Source: Sebaldella sp. (lineage in GTDB: Bacteria; Fusobacteriota; Fusobacteriia; Fusobacteriales; Leptotrichiaceae). From it: 61,168 nt of DNA. Below are positions 47,111 through 56,501 of this stretch, in pieces. Within the stretch, counting starts at the first letter, position 1. Each line of letters begins with the position of its first letter. The notes beneath the pieces are model-generated. The model did no database searches and had not been told where the DNA came from. It worked only from the letters and a program-made list of their open reading frames with translations. The stretch lies in the NCBI GenBank assembly GCA_018058425.1, contig JAGOZX010000008.1:1-61168 (forward strand), in the 5' to 3' direction. The position numbers and the translations under genes were made by a program.

Positions 47111-48685
47111 CTATTTACTAAAGTCTATTCTAATTGGTCCTGCTATACTGTTAAATAACAAATCACCATTTGGTAAAAATTGCATAATAGCATAAGCTCC
47201 ATTACCAAAGTTATCTTTTCCAAATATTGATCTATGTACTGTTTTTCCAGTATTCCAATCCATACCAGTAACTTCCCATCCCGAATCTTTATAATACCCA
47301 TTTATAAATACTATATTTGAAGGACCACTTAATGAAGGAACTGTACTTATAGATGTCACATCAGACCTTACCCATATTGACTTCCATGAATGTGTTTTAG
47401 GGTTCCATTCTAATCTTTCAGCACCATGTGGTGTATCTATAACAGGTCCTATAGATAAAAGTGCTACTAATTTATCTTTTGGAGCTTCTGGAATCATATT
47501 GTTAACTACAAATGCACCATATCCTTTTACTACCACTGACTGTTCTGATTGAACCCATTTAGTATTTTTAGGTAAACCAGCTGTTATTTGCATTTGACCT
47601 GCTATACGATTTGATTTTGTTCCAGCTTGTTGCTTAAATCCAGCAGGAATTTTATCTCTCCAGAATGCTACTATATTCATTCTTTCGGCTCCATCTGTTA
47701 TTACTACTAATTTATCTTCATCGTCTCCAAATCCCATTAAAGTAGGTGTTGATCCTGTTCCTTTTCCTACTTTTATTGCAGGTGGTTCTTCACTAGTTTC
47801 ATATTCTGACTTCCAAGCACCATCTTTTTCATCTTGTGATAGCTTTGTACCCGTCCAAACTACTTTTCTCATATATTTATCAGTAGCAAGATAAATACCA
47901 TTTTTTTCATCCACAGCAATAGAGTTTGTTGCATTTTCATCACTATCAAATTTTACAGTTTGAGGAGCTTCTTTAAAATCTCTGTCAATAACTGTAATTG
48001 AATGACCGCCAGCTATGACTAATTTCCCATCATAAGTCATACCTAAACCAGCAATAAGTTCATCTTTATCAAGAAATTTTGAAACATCTAAAGTTCTTAA
48101 TGCTACAATACCTGATTTAGGATCTTTAGGATTTTTTAAACCAAGGGCTTGAATTTTAATTGAAGTTGTTCCAAAATTTGCATAAACAACGTTTTGATTG
48201 TCTACAACACTATATATACCATTGTATAAACGATAAAAATCGAAACCATATACATTTTTTACTGCTTTTTCTACTTGATCAACGCTAGTAAAGTTTTGTC
48301 TTAAAATTTTATTCTCCATATCAGCAGTGACTACTTTTACTCCTGGAAAATTAAAACGTGAAACTTCTTTAAAATTTCCATCTGCAACATTAATATAAGT
48401 AACACCTTGGCTAGATACTCCCCACATATAATCTTTTGATGTAGAAGCTAAAGTAATTATATTTACTGGTCCTCCTGTTACCTGTGGATACTTTTTCAAA
48501 TCTACATTAAATTCTCCACTTTTTACAGCATATGGAAACATATCTGATTGACTTGAATCAAAATGCGTTATTCCATAAGTTGGTGCAGATAAATAAGAAT
48601 TAGATTTTGCTGTACTATCAGCATAAGATGATACTGACAACGTTAGAGCGATTGTACTAACTAAACTGAAAATTTTTTTATTCAT
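47111..48685 (-). CDS. Secreted beta-propeller-like protein of unknown function
   Basis: A 524-residue exported protein. Residues 1-22 are a signal peptide (KKIFSLVSTIALTLSVSSYA). The mature part is built of repeated blade-like strands with Gly/Asp turns, for example LGMTYDGKLVIAGGHSITVIDRDF at about 214-237, ATNSIAVDEKNGIYLATD, and PNGDLLFNSIAGPIRIDF at the end. This is the pattern of lactonase, SMP-30 or quinoprotein-type propellers, but I see no catalytic signature that fixes an enzyme. It probably acts in the periplasm or outside the cell. AAGGAAGTGAAGGA precedes ATG. It is divergent from a TetR regulator with a palindrome right after its -10, so it is likely repressed by that protein. 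Confidence 0.75.
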   Translation of the reverse strand: MNKKIFSLVSTIALTLSVSSYADSTAKSNSYLSAPTYGITHFDSSQSDMFPYAVKSGEFNVDLKKYPQVTGGPVNIITLASTSKDYMWGVSSQGVTYINVADGNFKEVSRFNFPGVKVVTADMENKILRQNFTSVDQVEKAVKNVYGFDFYRLYNGIYSVVDNQNVVYANFGTTSIKIQALGLKNPKDPKSGIVALRTLDVSKFLDKDELIAGLGMTYDGKLVIAGGHSITVIDRDFKEAPQTVKFDSDENATNSIAVDEKNGIYLATDKYMRKVVWTGTKLSQDEKDGAWKSEYETSEEPPAIKVGKGTGSTPTLMGFGDDEDKLVVITDGAERMNIVAFWRDKIPAGFKQQAGTKSNRIAGQMQITAGLPKNTKWVQSEQSVVVKGYGAFVVNNMIPEAPKDKLVALLSIGPVIDTPHGAERLEWNPKTHSWKSIWVRSDVTSISTVPSLSGPSNIVFINGYYKDSGWEVTGMDWNTGKTVHRSIFGKDNFGNGAYAIMQFLPNGDLLFNSIAGPIRIDFSK

Positions 48686-48770
48686 TCCTTCACTTCCTTC
48701 TTAAAATTATTTGATACAATAAACCGAAATATGAGTAAATACTAACTTCTGATGTATTAAATCATCGGTC

Positions 48771-48785
48771 TAGATCATTGATCTA
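48771..48785. promoter_or_regulatory. TetR-type operator
   Basis: TAGATCATTGATCTA is a perfect 7+1+7 palindrome. It overlaps a second one, ATCATT/AATGAT (48774-48790). It begins one base after the -10 of the propeller promoter, the usual site for TetR-family repression. Confidence 0.6.
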
Positions 48786-48814
48786 ATGATATTATAATAT
48801 CAAAATTATGTCAA
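48786..48814 (-). promoter_or_regulatory. Promoter of the propeller gene
   Basis: On the minus strand TTGACA (48814-48809), 17 bp, TATCAT (48791-48786). The leader is about 95 nt. On the plus strand a TATAAT at 48843-48848 probably serves the tetR gene. Confidence 0.75.
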
Positions 48815-48876
48815 CACATTTTTAAATTTAACAATATTATGTTATAATTAAAAAAAAATACTTGAGAGGATAAAAC

Positions 48877-49446
48877 ATGTCAAATAATGTAACTAAAACT
48901 AAAATAATGGAGGCTGCTGAAGAACTACTCTTGACTAATAATTTTGAAGATATTTCAATCAGAAAAATTTGCACTTTAGCTGAAGTTTCTTATGGATCTT
49001 TTTATCATCAAATAAAGTCAAAAGAAAATCTTCTTGTCATGATTCGTGAAAATGCTGTAAAAGAAGGTGAGGAGATTTTTTTAAAAGAGATGGAAAATAA
49101 ATCTTCTATTGAAAAGATTATGTTCATATCCAATTTATATATTGATTATGTAATACGCTATGGATATAAAGTTTGTGGCTATTTTATAGTTTTAGCGGCT
49201 AAAAACCCACTTTTTGCCCCTCCCCCTGGAGTTTTGTTGCTTTTACCAGAACTTATTAATGAGGCTATAGCTGTAAAAGAATTTGATTCAAAGTATGATG
49301 CAGGTTATATTTACAGGTCAATTTTATCAGTTTTAAGAGGAAGTGTTTTTGAATGGTGTGCTAATAAAGGAGAAAGTGATTTAAAGGCAGATGTTTTAAA
49401 AACATTTTCGTTTCTAATTGATAACTTAAAAAATCAAGAAAAGTAA
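48877..49446 (+). CDS. TetR-family transcriptional regulator
   Basis: A 189-residue regulator with an N-terminal TetR helix-turn-helix (TKTKIMEAAEELLLTNNFEDISIRKI, then AEVSYGSFYHQIKSKENLL) and a helical ligand-binding domain from about residue 65. GAGAGGA precedes ATG. It is divergent from the secreted propeller gene and 18 bp upstream of a DKNYY-repeat gene, with which it probably forms an operon. The palindrome in the divergent region is the likely operator. The ligand is unknown. Confidence 0.92.
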   Translation: MSNNVTKTKIMEAAEELLLTNNFEDISIRKICTLAEVSYGSFYHQIKSKENLLVMIRENAVKEGEEIFLKEMENKSSIEKIMFISNLYIDYVIRYGYKVCGYFIVLAAKNPLFAPPPGVLLLLPELINEAIAVKEFDSKYDAGYIYRSILSVLRGSVFEWCANKGESDLKADVLKTFSFLIDNLKNQEK

Positions 49447-49464
49447 ACAATAAGGAGAGTTTTT

Positions 49465-50181
49465 ATGAAAAAAATAATCATTTCTATGTTATTTTTATCT
49501 TTTGTTGTTCAAGTATTCGCTTTAGGAAGTCGAGAGTGCGGCTATTACATAAAAAGAGTTTTTTCTAAAGAAATTGAGAAAATGGACTGTGCTTCTTTTG
49601 AACAAATAACAGGAGATTACTACAAAGATAAAGATAATGTATATTTGTATCTGGATAATAATAGTCGTTATATAGGTTTTGTAAAATTAGAAAATTTAGA
49701 TACTTCAAGTTTTACTGTAATTAATGAAGAATATGTGAGGGACAAAAAAATTATTTATATGCTTGATAGTTTATTGGAAGGTGCTGATGTAAAAACATTT
49801 ACTATATTGGATTTTCCATTGTCTAAAGACAAAAATACTGTTTATTATTATTCGCATAAGTTAGAAGAATCTGATCCTAACACTTTTGAAGTAATGAAAA
49901 ATGGGTATTTTAAGGATGAAAATAATATTTATTATGGATATATATTAGTTAAAGGAGCTGATATAAAAACATTTCAGATTTTTGATACAAATATTCCTTA
50001 TTCTTCATATTATTCAAAAGATAAAAATAATATTTATTATCAAGGAGTAAGATTAGAAGGGGCTGATTTAAAAAGTTTTGAGATTTTAGGTGGTTTTTAC
50101 TCGAAAGATAAAAATAGTGTATTTTATAGAGAAGAAAAAGTACATAAAGTAAATCCAAGAACTTTTGTAGTTCCTTATTAA
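49465..50181 (+). CDS. Exported DKNYY-family repeat protein
   Basis: A 238-residue protein with a signal peptide at about 1-20 (KKIIISMLFLSFVVQVFA). It carries five to six copies of the DKNYY-type unit, seen as YYKDKDNVYLY, LSKDKNTVYYY, YFKDENNIYYG, YSKDKNNIYYQ and YSKDKNSVFYR. Each is followed about ten residues later by xGADxKTFxIL. This family (DKNYY, Pfam) is common in Fusobacterium and Bacteroidetes; its function is unknown. Two Cys near the mature N-terminus may form a disulfide. AAGGAGAG precedes ATG. Co-transcribed with tetR. Confidence 0.88.
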   Translation: MKKIIISMLFLSFVVQVFALGSRECGYYIKRVFSKEIEKMDCASFEQITGDYYKDKDNVYLYLDNNSRYIGFVKLENLDTSSFTVINEEYVRDKKIIYMLDSLLEGADVKTFTILDFPLSKDKNTVYYYSHKLEESDPNTFEVMKNGYFKDENNIYYGYILVKGADIKTFQIFDTNIPYSSYYSKDKNNIYYQGVRLEGADLKSFEILGGFYSKDKNSVFYREEKVHKVNPRTFVVPY

Positions 50182-50246
50182 TAAATAAAAAGAATAGATA
50201 TTTAGTAACTTAAGTAATGAAAAAGTTTGGTAACTAGGAACATATT

Positions 50247-50284
50247 AAAACACATCGATTTCAGTAATTTGATGTGTTTTTTTA
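50247..50284 (+). terminator. Terminator of the tetR-DKNYY unit
   Basis: AAAACACATC (50247-50256) pairs with GATGTGTTTT (50271-50280), followed by more T. Confidence 0.85.
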
Positions 50285-50330
50285 TTTGCTTTATTTTAAT
50301 TATTATAATTTGAAAGCAATTGTTGTTCTA

Positions 50331-50393
50331 AAAGGAGAGGTAGAATTGTTAATTAAAAAAATAAAAAGCCTAGTAATTATATCATTGTATTGA
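50331..50393 (+). other. Ribosome binding site with 15-codon signal-like ORF
   Basis: AAAGGAGAGG (50331-50340) stands before TTG at 50346, which opens a 15-residue frame (LIKKIKSLVIISLY) and stops at 50393. It looks like the first half of a signal peptide. It may be a gene remnant or a tiny membrane peptide. Confidence 0.25.
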
Positions 50394-50866
50394 AAAATTA
50401 CAAAGTTATTAGAATATTTTTATTTTTTGAAAATGAAAATGCTTATGTTGCGTGATTTTATAGTTTAGGTGATTTTGATATGTAAAAATCTTAAAAATAG
50501 CATAGAATAAAAGTTTGATAGAGATCTTTAAATAATTAAAAATATATTGTGAAATTTATAATGGATTTAAACAATAGACGATTAAATAATGATAAAAAAT
50601 CAAGATACAATAAAGTAAATATACAAAAAAATATCTTATTTTATTATTTTTTTTATTGAAAAAATAGTTTAGTTTTTTGTAGTGTATTTAATGGCTTAAA
50701 TTAGGATTTTTGAAAATATAAAAAATATGTAAATAAAGGATTCCCTTAAAATAAAGGGTTTAAATTCATAAATATTAAGTAAAAAAGTTTTATTTCAAAA
50801 AATATCATGTTTTTTCATTTTATAACATGAAAATAAATGGAAATAATTTAAAAAAAATAAAAAATA
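50394..50866. other. AT-rich intergenic region
   Basis: Nothing convincing is seen in this stretch: no open frame with a start site, no clear hairpin terminator, no repeat found elsewhere in the window. Confidence 0.5.
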
Positions 50867-50897
50867 TTGACAAAAAATAAAAACGAGTTATAACGTT
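50867..50897 (+). promoter_or_regulatory. Promoter and candidate DeoR operator of the sugar operon
   Basis: TTGACA (50867-50872), 16 bp, TATAAC (50889-50894). The -10 lies inside AACGAGTTATAACGTT (50882-50897), which contains the palindrome GTTATAAC with AACG/CGTT outer arms. It is a reasonable operator for the DeoR-type regulator at the operon's end. Confidence 0.55.
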
Positions 50898-50932
50898 AGT
50901 AATAAGCAGTTATTATGAGAGGAGATATTTAT

Positions 50933-51859
50933 ATGAAATTTGCAGCAAGAATTAATAGTTTTAAAAGTGGAGGAAAAACAACATTAGACATTATAAAAGA
51001 AATTTCTGAAATTGAAAAAGTAGCACATGTAGATTTAAACTATCCTGAACATTTTGAAAATATTAACTTTGAAGAATTAAAAAATCTTTTAGAGGAGAAG
51101 AACATAAAAGTAAATGGTTTAGCTTTAAGATTTAGAGATGAGTATAAAAATGGGGAACTTGGGAATAGTAACAATGAAATATCTAATCAGGCAAAAAAAT
51201 TATGTATAGAAGCTGTAGATATGGCTGAGAAATTAGGTGCTGATTTAGTTACAATATGGCTTGGATATGATGGATTTGACTATTCATTTCAAATTCCTTA
51301 TGAAAAAGTATGGGCTCAGTTAGTAAGTGCATTTAAAGAAATTGCTACTTATAATAAAAATGTGAAAATAAGTATAGAATATAAGCCATTCCAACCAAGA
51401 GCATTTTCAATGATTTCAAGTATAGGAACTACACTTTTAATGGTTAGTGAAGTAGAAGAAGAAAATATTGGTGTAACACTAGATTACTGTCATATGTTAA
51501 TGAAGGGAGAGAATCCTGCGTATGGTTTGGCACTAGCAGCTGAAAGAAAAAAACTTTATGGTGTACATATGAATGATGGACATGGGTTAAATGATGATGG
51601 ATTAATAACAGGGAGTATAACATTTATAAAAACTTTAGAGTTTATATATTATTTGAAAAAATATTCTTATGATGGGGTTATCTATTTTGATACATTTCCT
51701 ATAAGAGAAAATGGCTTGGATGAAGTTAGAAAAAATATAGAAGTCTATGAAAAAATAGAGAGTTTAGTGGGTAAAATAGGTATGGGTAAAATAGAAGAAA
51801 TAATAAGTGAAAATAATGCAGTAAAAGCTCAAGATATTTTGTTAGAGTGTTTGAAATAA
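50933..51859 (+). CDS. TIM-barrel sugar isomerase/epimerase (xylose isomerase-like superfamily)
   Basis: A 308-residue cytoplasmic enzyme. I start at the ATG at 50933, seven bases after GAGAGGAGAT; the ATG at 50915 would place that site inside the gene. The AP-endonuclease-2/xylose-isomerase-like barrel is seen in KVSIEYKPFQPR-type strands. Probable metal ligands are Glu149 (SIEYKP), Asp184 (LDYCH), His212 (GVHMND) and Asp253 (YFDTFP). Asp at the last site, with FDTFPIRE, recalls L-rhamnose isomerases of the Pseudomonas type more than D-tagatose 3-epimerases, which use Glu. It probably converts an imported sugar into the form phosphorylated by the operon's kinase. The substrate is not settled. 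Confidence 0.82.
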   Translation: MKFAARINSFKSGGKTTLDIIKEISEIEKVAHVDLNYPEHFENINFEELKNLLEEKNIKVNGLALRFRDEYKNGELGNSNNEISNQAKKLCIEAVDMAEKLGADLVTIWLGYDGFDYSFQIPYEKVWAQLVSAFKEIATYNKNVKISIEYKPFQPRAFSMISSIGTTLLMVSEVEEENIGVTLDYCHMLMKGENPAYGLALAAERKKLYGVHMNDGHGLNDDGLITGSITFIKTLEFIYYLKKYSYDGVIYFDTFPIRENGLDEVRKNIEVYEKIESLVGKIGMGKIEEIISENNAVKAQDILLECLK

Positions 51860-51919
51860 CTAGGATTTTAAAGATAATTTTAGAATTTATATTAAAATTT
51901 AGTAATGTAGGAGGATATA

Positions 51920-53005
51920 ATGAAAAGATTAGTAAAATTATTAACGTTAGTTTTTATAACATCAGTATTATTTACAGCATGTTCAGACAAAAATAAAGAA
52001 GCAGATGGTGGAAATAAACAGCAACAAACAGGAGCTTTTAATCCTGATACAGATCCAAATGGTGTGGATTTTAGTGAAATAAGAGAAAAACTAGGAGCAA
52101 TGCCTAAAGTTGAGGGAGAAATAAAGCTGGGATCAGTAGCGAAGGCTTTTGAAAATGAGTATTGGAGAACTCTAAAAGAGGGAGAAGAATTGGGGGCACA
52201 AAAATTTAAAGAAAAAGGATATAATGTGACTCTTGATATGAAATCTGCACAGGGAGAGGGTGATGAGCAAGGGCAGCTTTCTATTGTGGAAGATATGATT
52301 AATAAAAAATATACAGCATTATTATTATCACCTATTTCTGATGGGAATTTAGTACCTGGTGTAGAAAAAGCAAAGAAAAATAATATACCTGTAATTAATG
52401 TCAATGATGGAATTATAAAAAATGCAGATATATTCGTGGGACCAAAAGCCATAATGAATGGTGAATTAGCAGCTGAGTGGATTTCTAAGAAAATAGGTGG
52501 GGAAGGTGAAGTAGCTATTGTTATAGGTATGCCTAAAGCCTTTGCTGCGAGACAAAGAACACTTGGTTTTGAGAATTGGATGAAATCAAATTCTCCTGGT
52601 ATAAAAATAGTAGAAAAGCAAAATGCAGACTGGGACAGAGCAAAAGCTAAAGATTTGGCTGAAATATGGATAAAAAAATATCCGAACTTAAAAGCCATAT
52701 TCTGTAATAATGATGTGATGGCTTTAGGAGTTCAAGAGGCCATAAATGCTTCTAAAAAAGATATTTTAGTGGTAGGAGTAGATGGAACCAAGGAAGCTTA
52801 CGATTCTATAAAAAAAGGAGAGTTAGATGCTACTGTAGATTCATTTCCAAAGTATAAAGGACAGATAGCTGTAGAAATGGCTTTAAGAACTTTAGGAGGA
52901 CAACAGCTTCCAAGAGTAATATGGACTCCGCAAGCATTAATAGACAGCACAAATGTAAATGAACCGGCAGAAAAAATAATTAGCTGGAAAGAACCAGTTT
53001 TTTAA
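51920..53005 (+). CDS. Sugar ABC transporter substrate-binding lipoprotein (RbsB-like)
   Basis: A 361-residue lipoprotein. Signal and lipobox end at LFTAC (Cys21), followed by a Lys/Gly/Gln-rich tether. The rest is a periplasmic-binding-protein type 1 fold (Peripla_BP_4): LGSVAKAFENEYWRTLKEG, then ALLLSPISDGNLVPGVEKA, then IFCNNDVMALG and GVDGTKEAYDSIKKGELDATV. It is longer than E. coli RbsB and carries an extra segment after the tether (residues about 40-70). AGGAGG lies five bases before ATG. It delivers sugar to the permease/ATPase pair encoded next. Confidence 0.92.
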   Translation: MKRLVKLLTLVFITSVLFTACSDKNKEADGGNKQQQTGAFNPDTDPNGVDFSEIREKLGAMPKVEGEIKLGSVAKAFENEYWRTLKEGEELGAQKFKEKGYNVTLDMKSAQGEGDEQGQLSIVEDMINKKYTALLLSPISDGNLVPGVEKAKKNNIPVINVNDGIIKNADIFVGPKAIMNGELAAEWISKKIGGEGEVAIVIGMPKAFAARQRTLGFENWMKSNSPGIKIVEKQNADWDRAKAKDLAEIWIKKYPNLKAIFCNNDVMALGVQEAINASKKDILVVGVDGTKEAYDSIKKGELDATVDSFPKYKGQIAVEMALRTLGGQQLPRVIWTPQALIDSTNVNEPAEKIISWKEPVF

Positions 53006-53036
53006 AAGACAGTAAATTATAATGGCAGGTGTGAAA

Positions 53037-54533
53037 ATGGATAATTCAATAATAAAATTTGATAATGTAGGAAAGCGATTTCCAGGAGTAAAAGCACTAG
53101 ATAGTATAAATTTCAATGTAAAAAAGGGGGAGATTCATGCACTATTAGGAGAAAATGGAGCTGGAAAATCAACCCTGTTAAATATACTTCATGGTGTTTA
53201 TAGTGCATATGATGGAGATGTATATGTAAAAGGAGAAAAAGTTAATTTTAAAAATATACATGATGCGATAAAATGTGGTATTGCAAAAGTGCATCAAGAA
53301 GTTAGTTTAGTTACAGAACTTACAGTTGGACAGAATATAGTTTTAGGATATGAACCTAAAAAAGGAATATTTGTAGATCATGTGAAACTACATAAAGAGG
53401 CAAATGTGATATTAAAAAGACTTAATTGTAAGTTTAGAAGTGAAGATTCAGTAAATGGTCTAAGTGCTGGAGAAATGCAGATGATTGCTATAGCTAAAGC
53501 TCTATATCATAAAGCTGAAATAATATCTTTTGATGAGCCATCTTCGTCTTTATCTAATAATGAAGTAGATACATTATTGAATATAATTTGGGAGCTTAAA
53601 GCACAAGGAATAACAATTTTATACATAAGTCATAGGATAGATGAAATTTTTAAAGTATCAGATAGAGTAACCGTATTGAGAGATGGAAAATATGTAAATA
53701 CTTTTGAAACAAAAGAGATTAATCAGGAAATTCTAATAAAAAGTATGGTTGGAAGAGACGTGGCTGCGTTTGCAGTTAGAAATCAAAAGAGATGTGTAAA
53801 AAATGAAATAGTATTAGAAGTTAGAAATTTAACTAAAAATGGAGTTTTTGATAATATAAGTTTTGATTTACATAAAGGAGAGATATTAGGTTTTTTTGGA
53901 CTTGTAGGATCAAAAAGAACAGATGTAATGAGAACTATTTTTGGAGCTGACAAAAAGAATAAAGGAACAGTTTTTGTAAAAGGAAAGGAGATAGAATTAA
54001 AAACTCCTAAGTATGCGGTAGAAAATCATATGGCACTAATACCAGAAGATAGAAAAAAGCAAGGTTTTGTAAAGGAATTAAATAATGCGGAAAATATAGC
54101 ACTTAGTTGTCTCAGAAAATTTACAAGATATGGATTTATTAATCATAAAAAGAAAATAAAAAATAGTGAGCATTTTATAGAAGAAATGAATCTAAATCCA
54201 AAAGATCCATTATATAAAACATTTAATTTAAGCGGAGGAAATCAGCAAAAGGTAGTAATTGCAAAATGGTTATCTACAGAAGCAGAGATATTTATTTTAG
54301 ATGAGCCTACTAAGGGAGTGGATGTTGGTGCTAAGGCAGAAATATATAGACTTTTGGAAGAATTAGTGGCGCAGGGGAAGTCTATTCTTATGGTTTCCTC
54401 CGAATTGCCTGAAATTATAGGAATGAGTGACAGAGTGATAATAATGAATGAGGGGAAAAAACAAAAGGAACTAGATTACACAGAGTTTACAGAGGAACGC
54501 ATTCTTAATTATGCAATAGGAGGGAATAAATGA
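53037..54533 (+). CDS. Sugar ABC transporter ATP-binding protein, two nucleotide-binding domains (RbsA-like)
   Basis: A 498-residue double ATPase of the CUT2 family. The first half has Walker A GENGAGKST, signature LSAGEMQM and Walker B ISFDEPSSSL. The second half has a degenerate Walker A (GLVGSKRTD), signature LSGGNQQK and Walker B IFILDEPTKGVDVG. An asymmetric second P-loop is normal for RbsA, MglA and AraG. I use the ATG at 53037 after CAGGTG; the in-frame ATG at 53022 lacks a site. Its last bases overlap the permease start (ATGA). Confidence 0.94.
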   Translation: MDNSIIKFDNVGKRFPGVKALDSINFNVKKGEIHALLGENGAGKSTLLNILHGVYSAYDGDVYVKGEKVNFKNIHDAIKCGIAKVHQEVSLVTELTVGQNIVLGYEPKKGIFVDHVKLHKEANVILKRLNCKFRSEDSVNGLSAGEMQMIAIAKALYHKAEIISFDEPSSSLSNNEVDTLLNIIWELKAQGITILYISHRIDEIFKVSDRVTVLRDGKYVNTFETKEINQEILIKSMVGRDVAAFAVRNQKRCVKNEIVLEVRNLTKNGVFDNISFDLHKGEILGFFGLVGSKRTDVMRTIFGADKKNKGTVFVKGKEIELKTPKYAVENHMALIPEDRKKQGFVKELNNAENIALSCLRKFTRYGFINHKKKIKNSEHFIEEMNLNPKDPLYKTFNLSGGNQQKVVIAKWLSTEAEIFILDEPTKGVDVGAKAEIYRLLEELVAQGKSILMVSSELPEIIGMSDRVIIMNEGKKQKELDYTEFTEERILNYAIGGNK

Positions 54534-55495
54534 AGAATATAAAATTGGGAAGAGAATCAGGTATAGTAGCTGCATTAATAATGATGGTAATAGTATTTTC
54601 GCTGATAGATCCTATATACCTGAGTTCTAATAATATTGTAGATATAGTAAAGCAAAGTACAATAAATGGGCTACTTGGAGTAGGTATTACATTAGCAATA
54701 ATAACAGGAGGAATAGACCTTTCAATTGGCTCAACATTTGCAATAGTTATAGTTAGTGTAGGGAAATTATTAGTATCAGGAGTAAATCCTTTTTTAGCTT
54801 TTACTATTGGAATAATATTAGGTTTTTCTTTAGGTCTTGTAAATGGTATTTTAGTGGCAAAAGTAAAATTACAGCCGTTTATAGCTACTTTGGGTACTAT
54901 GAGTATATATAGAGGGGTTGCATACATAATAACAGGTGGGTGGCCTATATTAGATATACCGGAAGGTTTTAGACATGCACTTGATGGAGATATTTTTGGA
55001 TTTATACCATCTTCTGTATTATTATTATTTATAGTTGGAATTTTAATGTGGATTATATTGAAATATACAAGATTTGGTAATTATATTTACGCACTAGGAA
55101 GTAACGAAGAAGCTACAAAATTATCAGGGGTAAATGTAGATTTTAATAAGATGCTTGCATACGCTTTTTGTGGAATAGGTGCAGCTTTAGCAGGAATGGT
55201 TTTACTGGCAAGATTAGGTACAGGAGAACCCACAGCAGGACAAGGATATGAGTTGAATGCTATAGCAGCAGCAGCAGTGGGCGGAACGAGCCTTATGGGT
55301 GGTAAAGGTACAATGCTGGGAACAATATTAGGGACAATATTATTATCAGCACTAAGAGTGGGATTAATAGTAGTTGGTGTGGATTCGTTTTGGCAATATA
55401 TTGCTACAGGGATTATAATAGTGATTGCAGCTTGTTTTGAGATAATACAAAATAAAATATCATCTATAAAAGTTTCAAGATTAAGCAAAGCATAA
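54530..55495 (+). CDS. Sugar ABC transporter permease (RbsC-like)
   Basis: A 321-residue inner-membrane permease of the CUT2/BPD_transp_2 family with about eight to ten hydrophobic helices. Typical blocks are TLAIITGGIDLSIGSTFAI near residue 60, TLGTMSIYRGVAYIITGG near 120, and NAIAAAAVGGTSLMGGKGT near 240, the last being the ATPase-contact loop. It overlaps the ATPase gene by 4 bp, so translation is coupled. GGAGGG lies before ATG. Confidence 0.94.
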   Translation: MKNIKLGRESGIVAALIMMVIVFSLIDPIYLSSNNIVDIVKQSTINGLLGVGITLAIITGGIDLSIGSTFAIVIVSVGKLLVSGVNPFLAFTIGIILGFSLGLVNGILVAKVKLQPFIATLGTMSIYRGVAYIITGGWPILDIPEGFRHALDGDIFGFIPSSVLLLFIVGILMWIILKYTRFGNYIYALGSNEEATKLSGVNVDFNKMLAYAFCGIGAALAGMVLLARLGTGEPTAGQGYELNAIAAAAVGGTSLMGGKGTMLGTILGTILLSALRVGLIVVGVDSFWQYIATGIIIVIAACFEIIQNKISSIKVSRLSKA

Positions 55496-55528
55496 AGAGT
55501 AAGAAAAATGTAAATTAGGAGTGGTAAT

Positions 55529-56443
55529 ATGAAAGAGAAAAAAGCAGTTATCATTGGAAGCTTAAATTATGATATTATTTTAAAGCAAAAAAGGCTCCCT
55601 AAAATAGGTGAGACATTTGTAGCTGATAGTATAACAATGTGTGGAGGCGGTAAAGGGGCCAATCAAGCAGTACAGCTTTCAAAGTTAGGCAGTAAAACTC
55701 TTATGGTTGGTTGTATTGGAAATGATAAATTTGGTGATGAACTACTTTTAAATTTACAAAAATATAATGTAAATACAGATTATGTGAAAATATCAAAGGA
55801 AAGCAGTACTGGTATGGGAATAGTAAATGTATTTGATGATGGAAAACTTATAGCAACAATTACCAGAGGAGCAAATTATGATATTACAAATTCAGATGTA
55901 GATAAAATAAAAAGTGAGATCATAAGTGCAAAATTAATAATACTTCAAATGGAAATACCAATAGATATAGTAGAATATATCATAAATCTTGCAAGTAAAC
56001 ACAATACTTATATTATATTAAATGCTGCACCTGCTTATGAAATTAGAGAAGAGGTCCTAGCAAAGGTGAACTGCCTTGTTGTAAATGAAACTGAAGCATC
56101 TTTTTATTTGAATAAAGAAATTAATAATTTTAAATCTTCTGAGGAGAATTGTGAAGAATTATATAAAAAAATAAAAGATTTACTAATAATAACTTTGGGA
56201 GAAAATGGAAGCTTATTATATGACGGGAAAGAGAAACTGCATATAAAAGCTAAGAAGGTGAAAGTAGTAGAAACAACAGGTGCTGGAGATTCATTTATAG
56301 GTGCTTTTGCTTATAAGTTATTAAATGATTTACCTTATAAAGAAGCAGCTGAATTTGCTTCATTGGTAAGTGCTGTAACTGTTACGAAAGTAGGAGCACA
56401 GGATTCTATGCCTACATATGAAGAAGTAAATGGACTTTTTTAA
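55529..56443 (+). CDS. Ribokinase-family (PfkB) sugar kinase
   Basis: A 304-residue kinase that phosphorylates the incoming sugar with ATP. The PfkB signature 1 is CGGGKGANQAVQLSKLG at about 38-54; the C-terminal ATP/anion-hole motif is ETTGAGDSFIGAF at about 250-262, with the catalytic Asp in GAGD. Ribokinases usually have DTTGAGD; Glu replaces the first Asp here, which is tolerated in the family. The N-terminal GSLNYDIILKQKRLPKIGET matches ribokinase. TTAGGAG precedes ATG. The substrate could be ribose or another pentose/ketose; the operon lacks RbsD, which argues mildly against simple ribose. Confidence 0.92.
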   Translation: MKEKKAVIIGSLNYDIILKQKRLPKIGETFVADSITMCGGGKGANQAVQLSKLGSKTLMVGCIGNDKFGDELLLNLQKYNVNTDYVKISKESSTGMGIVNVFDDGKLIATITRGANYDITNSDVDKIKSEIISAKLIILQMEIPIDIVEYIINLASKHNTYIILNAAPAYEIREEVLAKVNCLVVNETEASFYLNKEINNFKSSEENCEELYKKIKDLLIITLGENGSLLYDGKEKLHIKAKKVKVVETTGAGDSFIGAFAYKLLNDLPYKEAAEFASLVSAVTVTKVGAQDSMPTYEEVNGLF

Positions 56444-56501
56444 AAATAATTTCATAATAAAAAAATAATATGATATCATTAGGAAAAAAAGGAGAAAATA
56501 A

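Noticed and set aside
51892..52698. 268-codon antisense frame within the binding-protein gene
   Set aside because: The sense strand encodes a clear lipoprotein with ribosome binding site; the antisense frame has no site and biased composition.
55087..55554. 155-codon antisense frame within the permease gene
   Set aside because: Pro/Ala/Ile-rich mirror of a membrane permease; no supporting signal.
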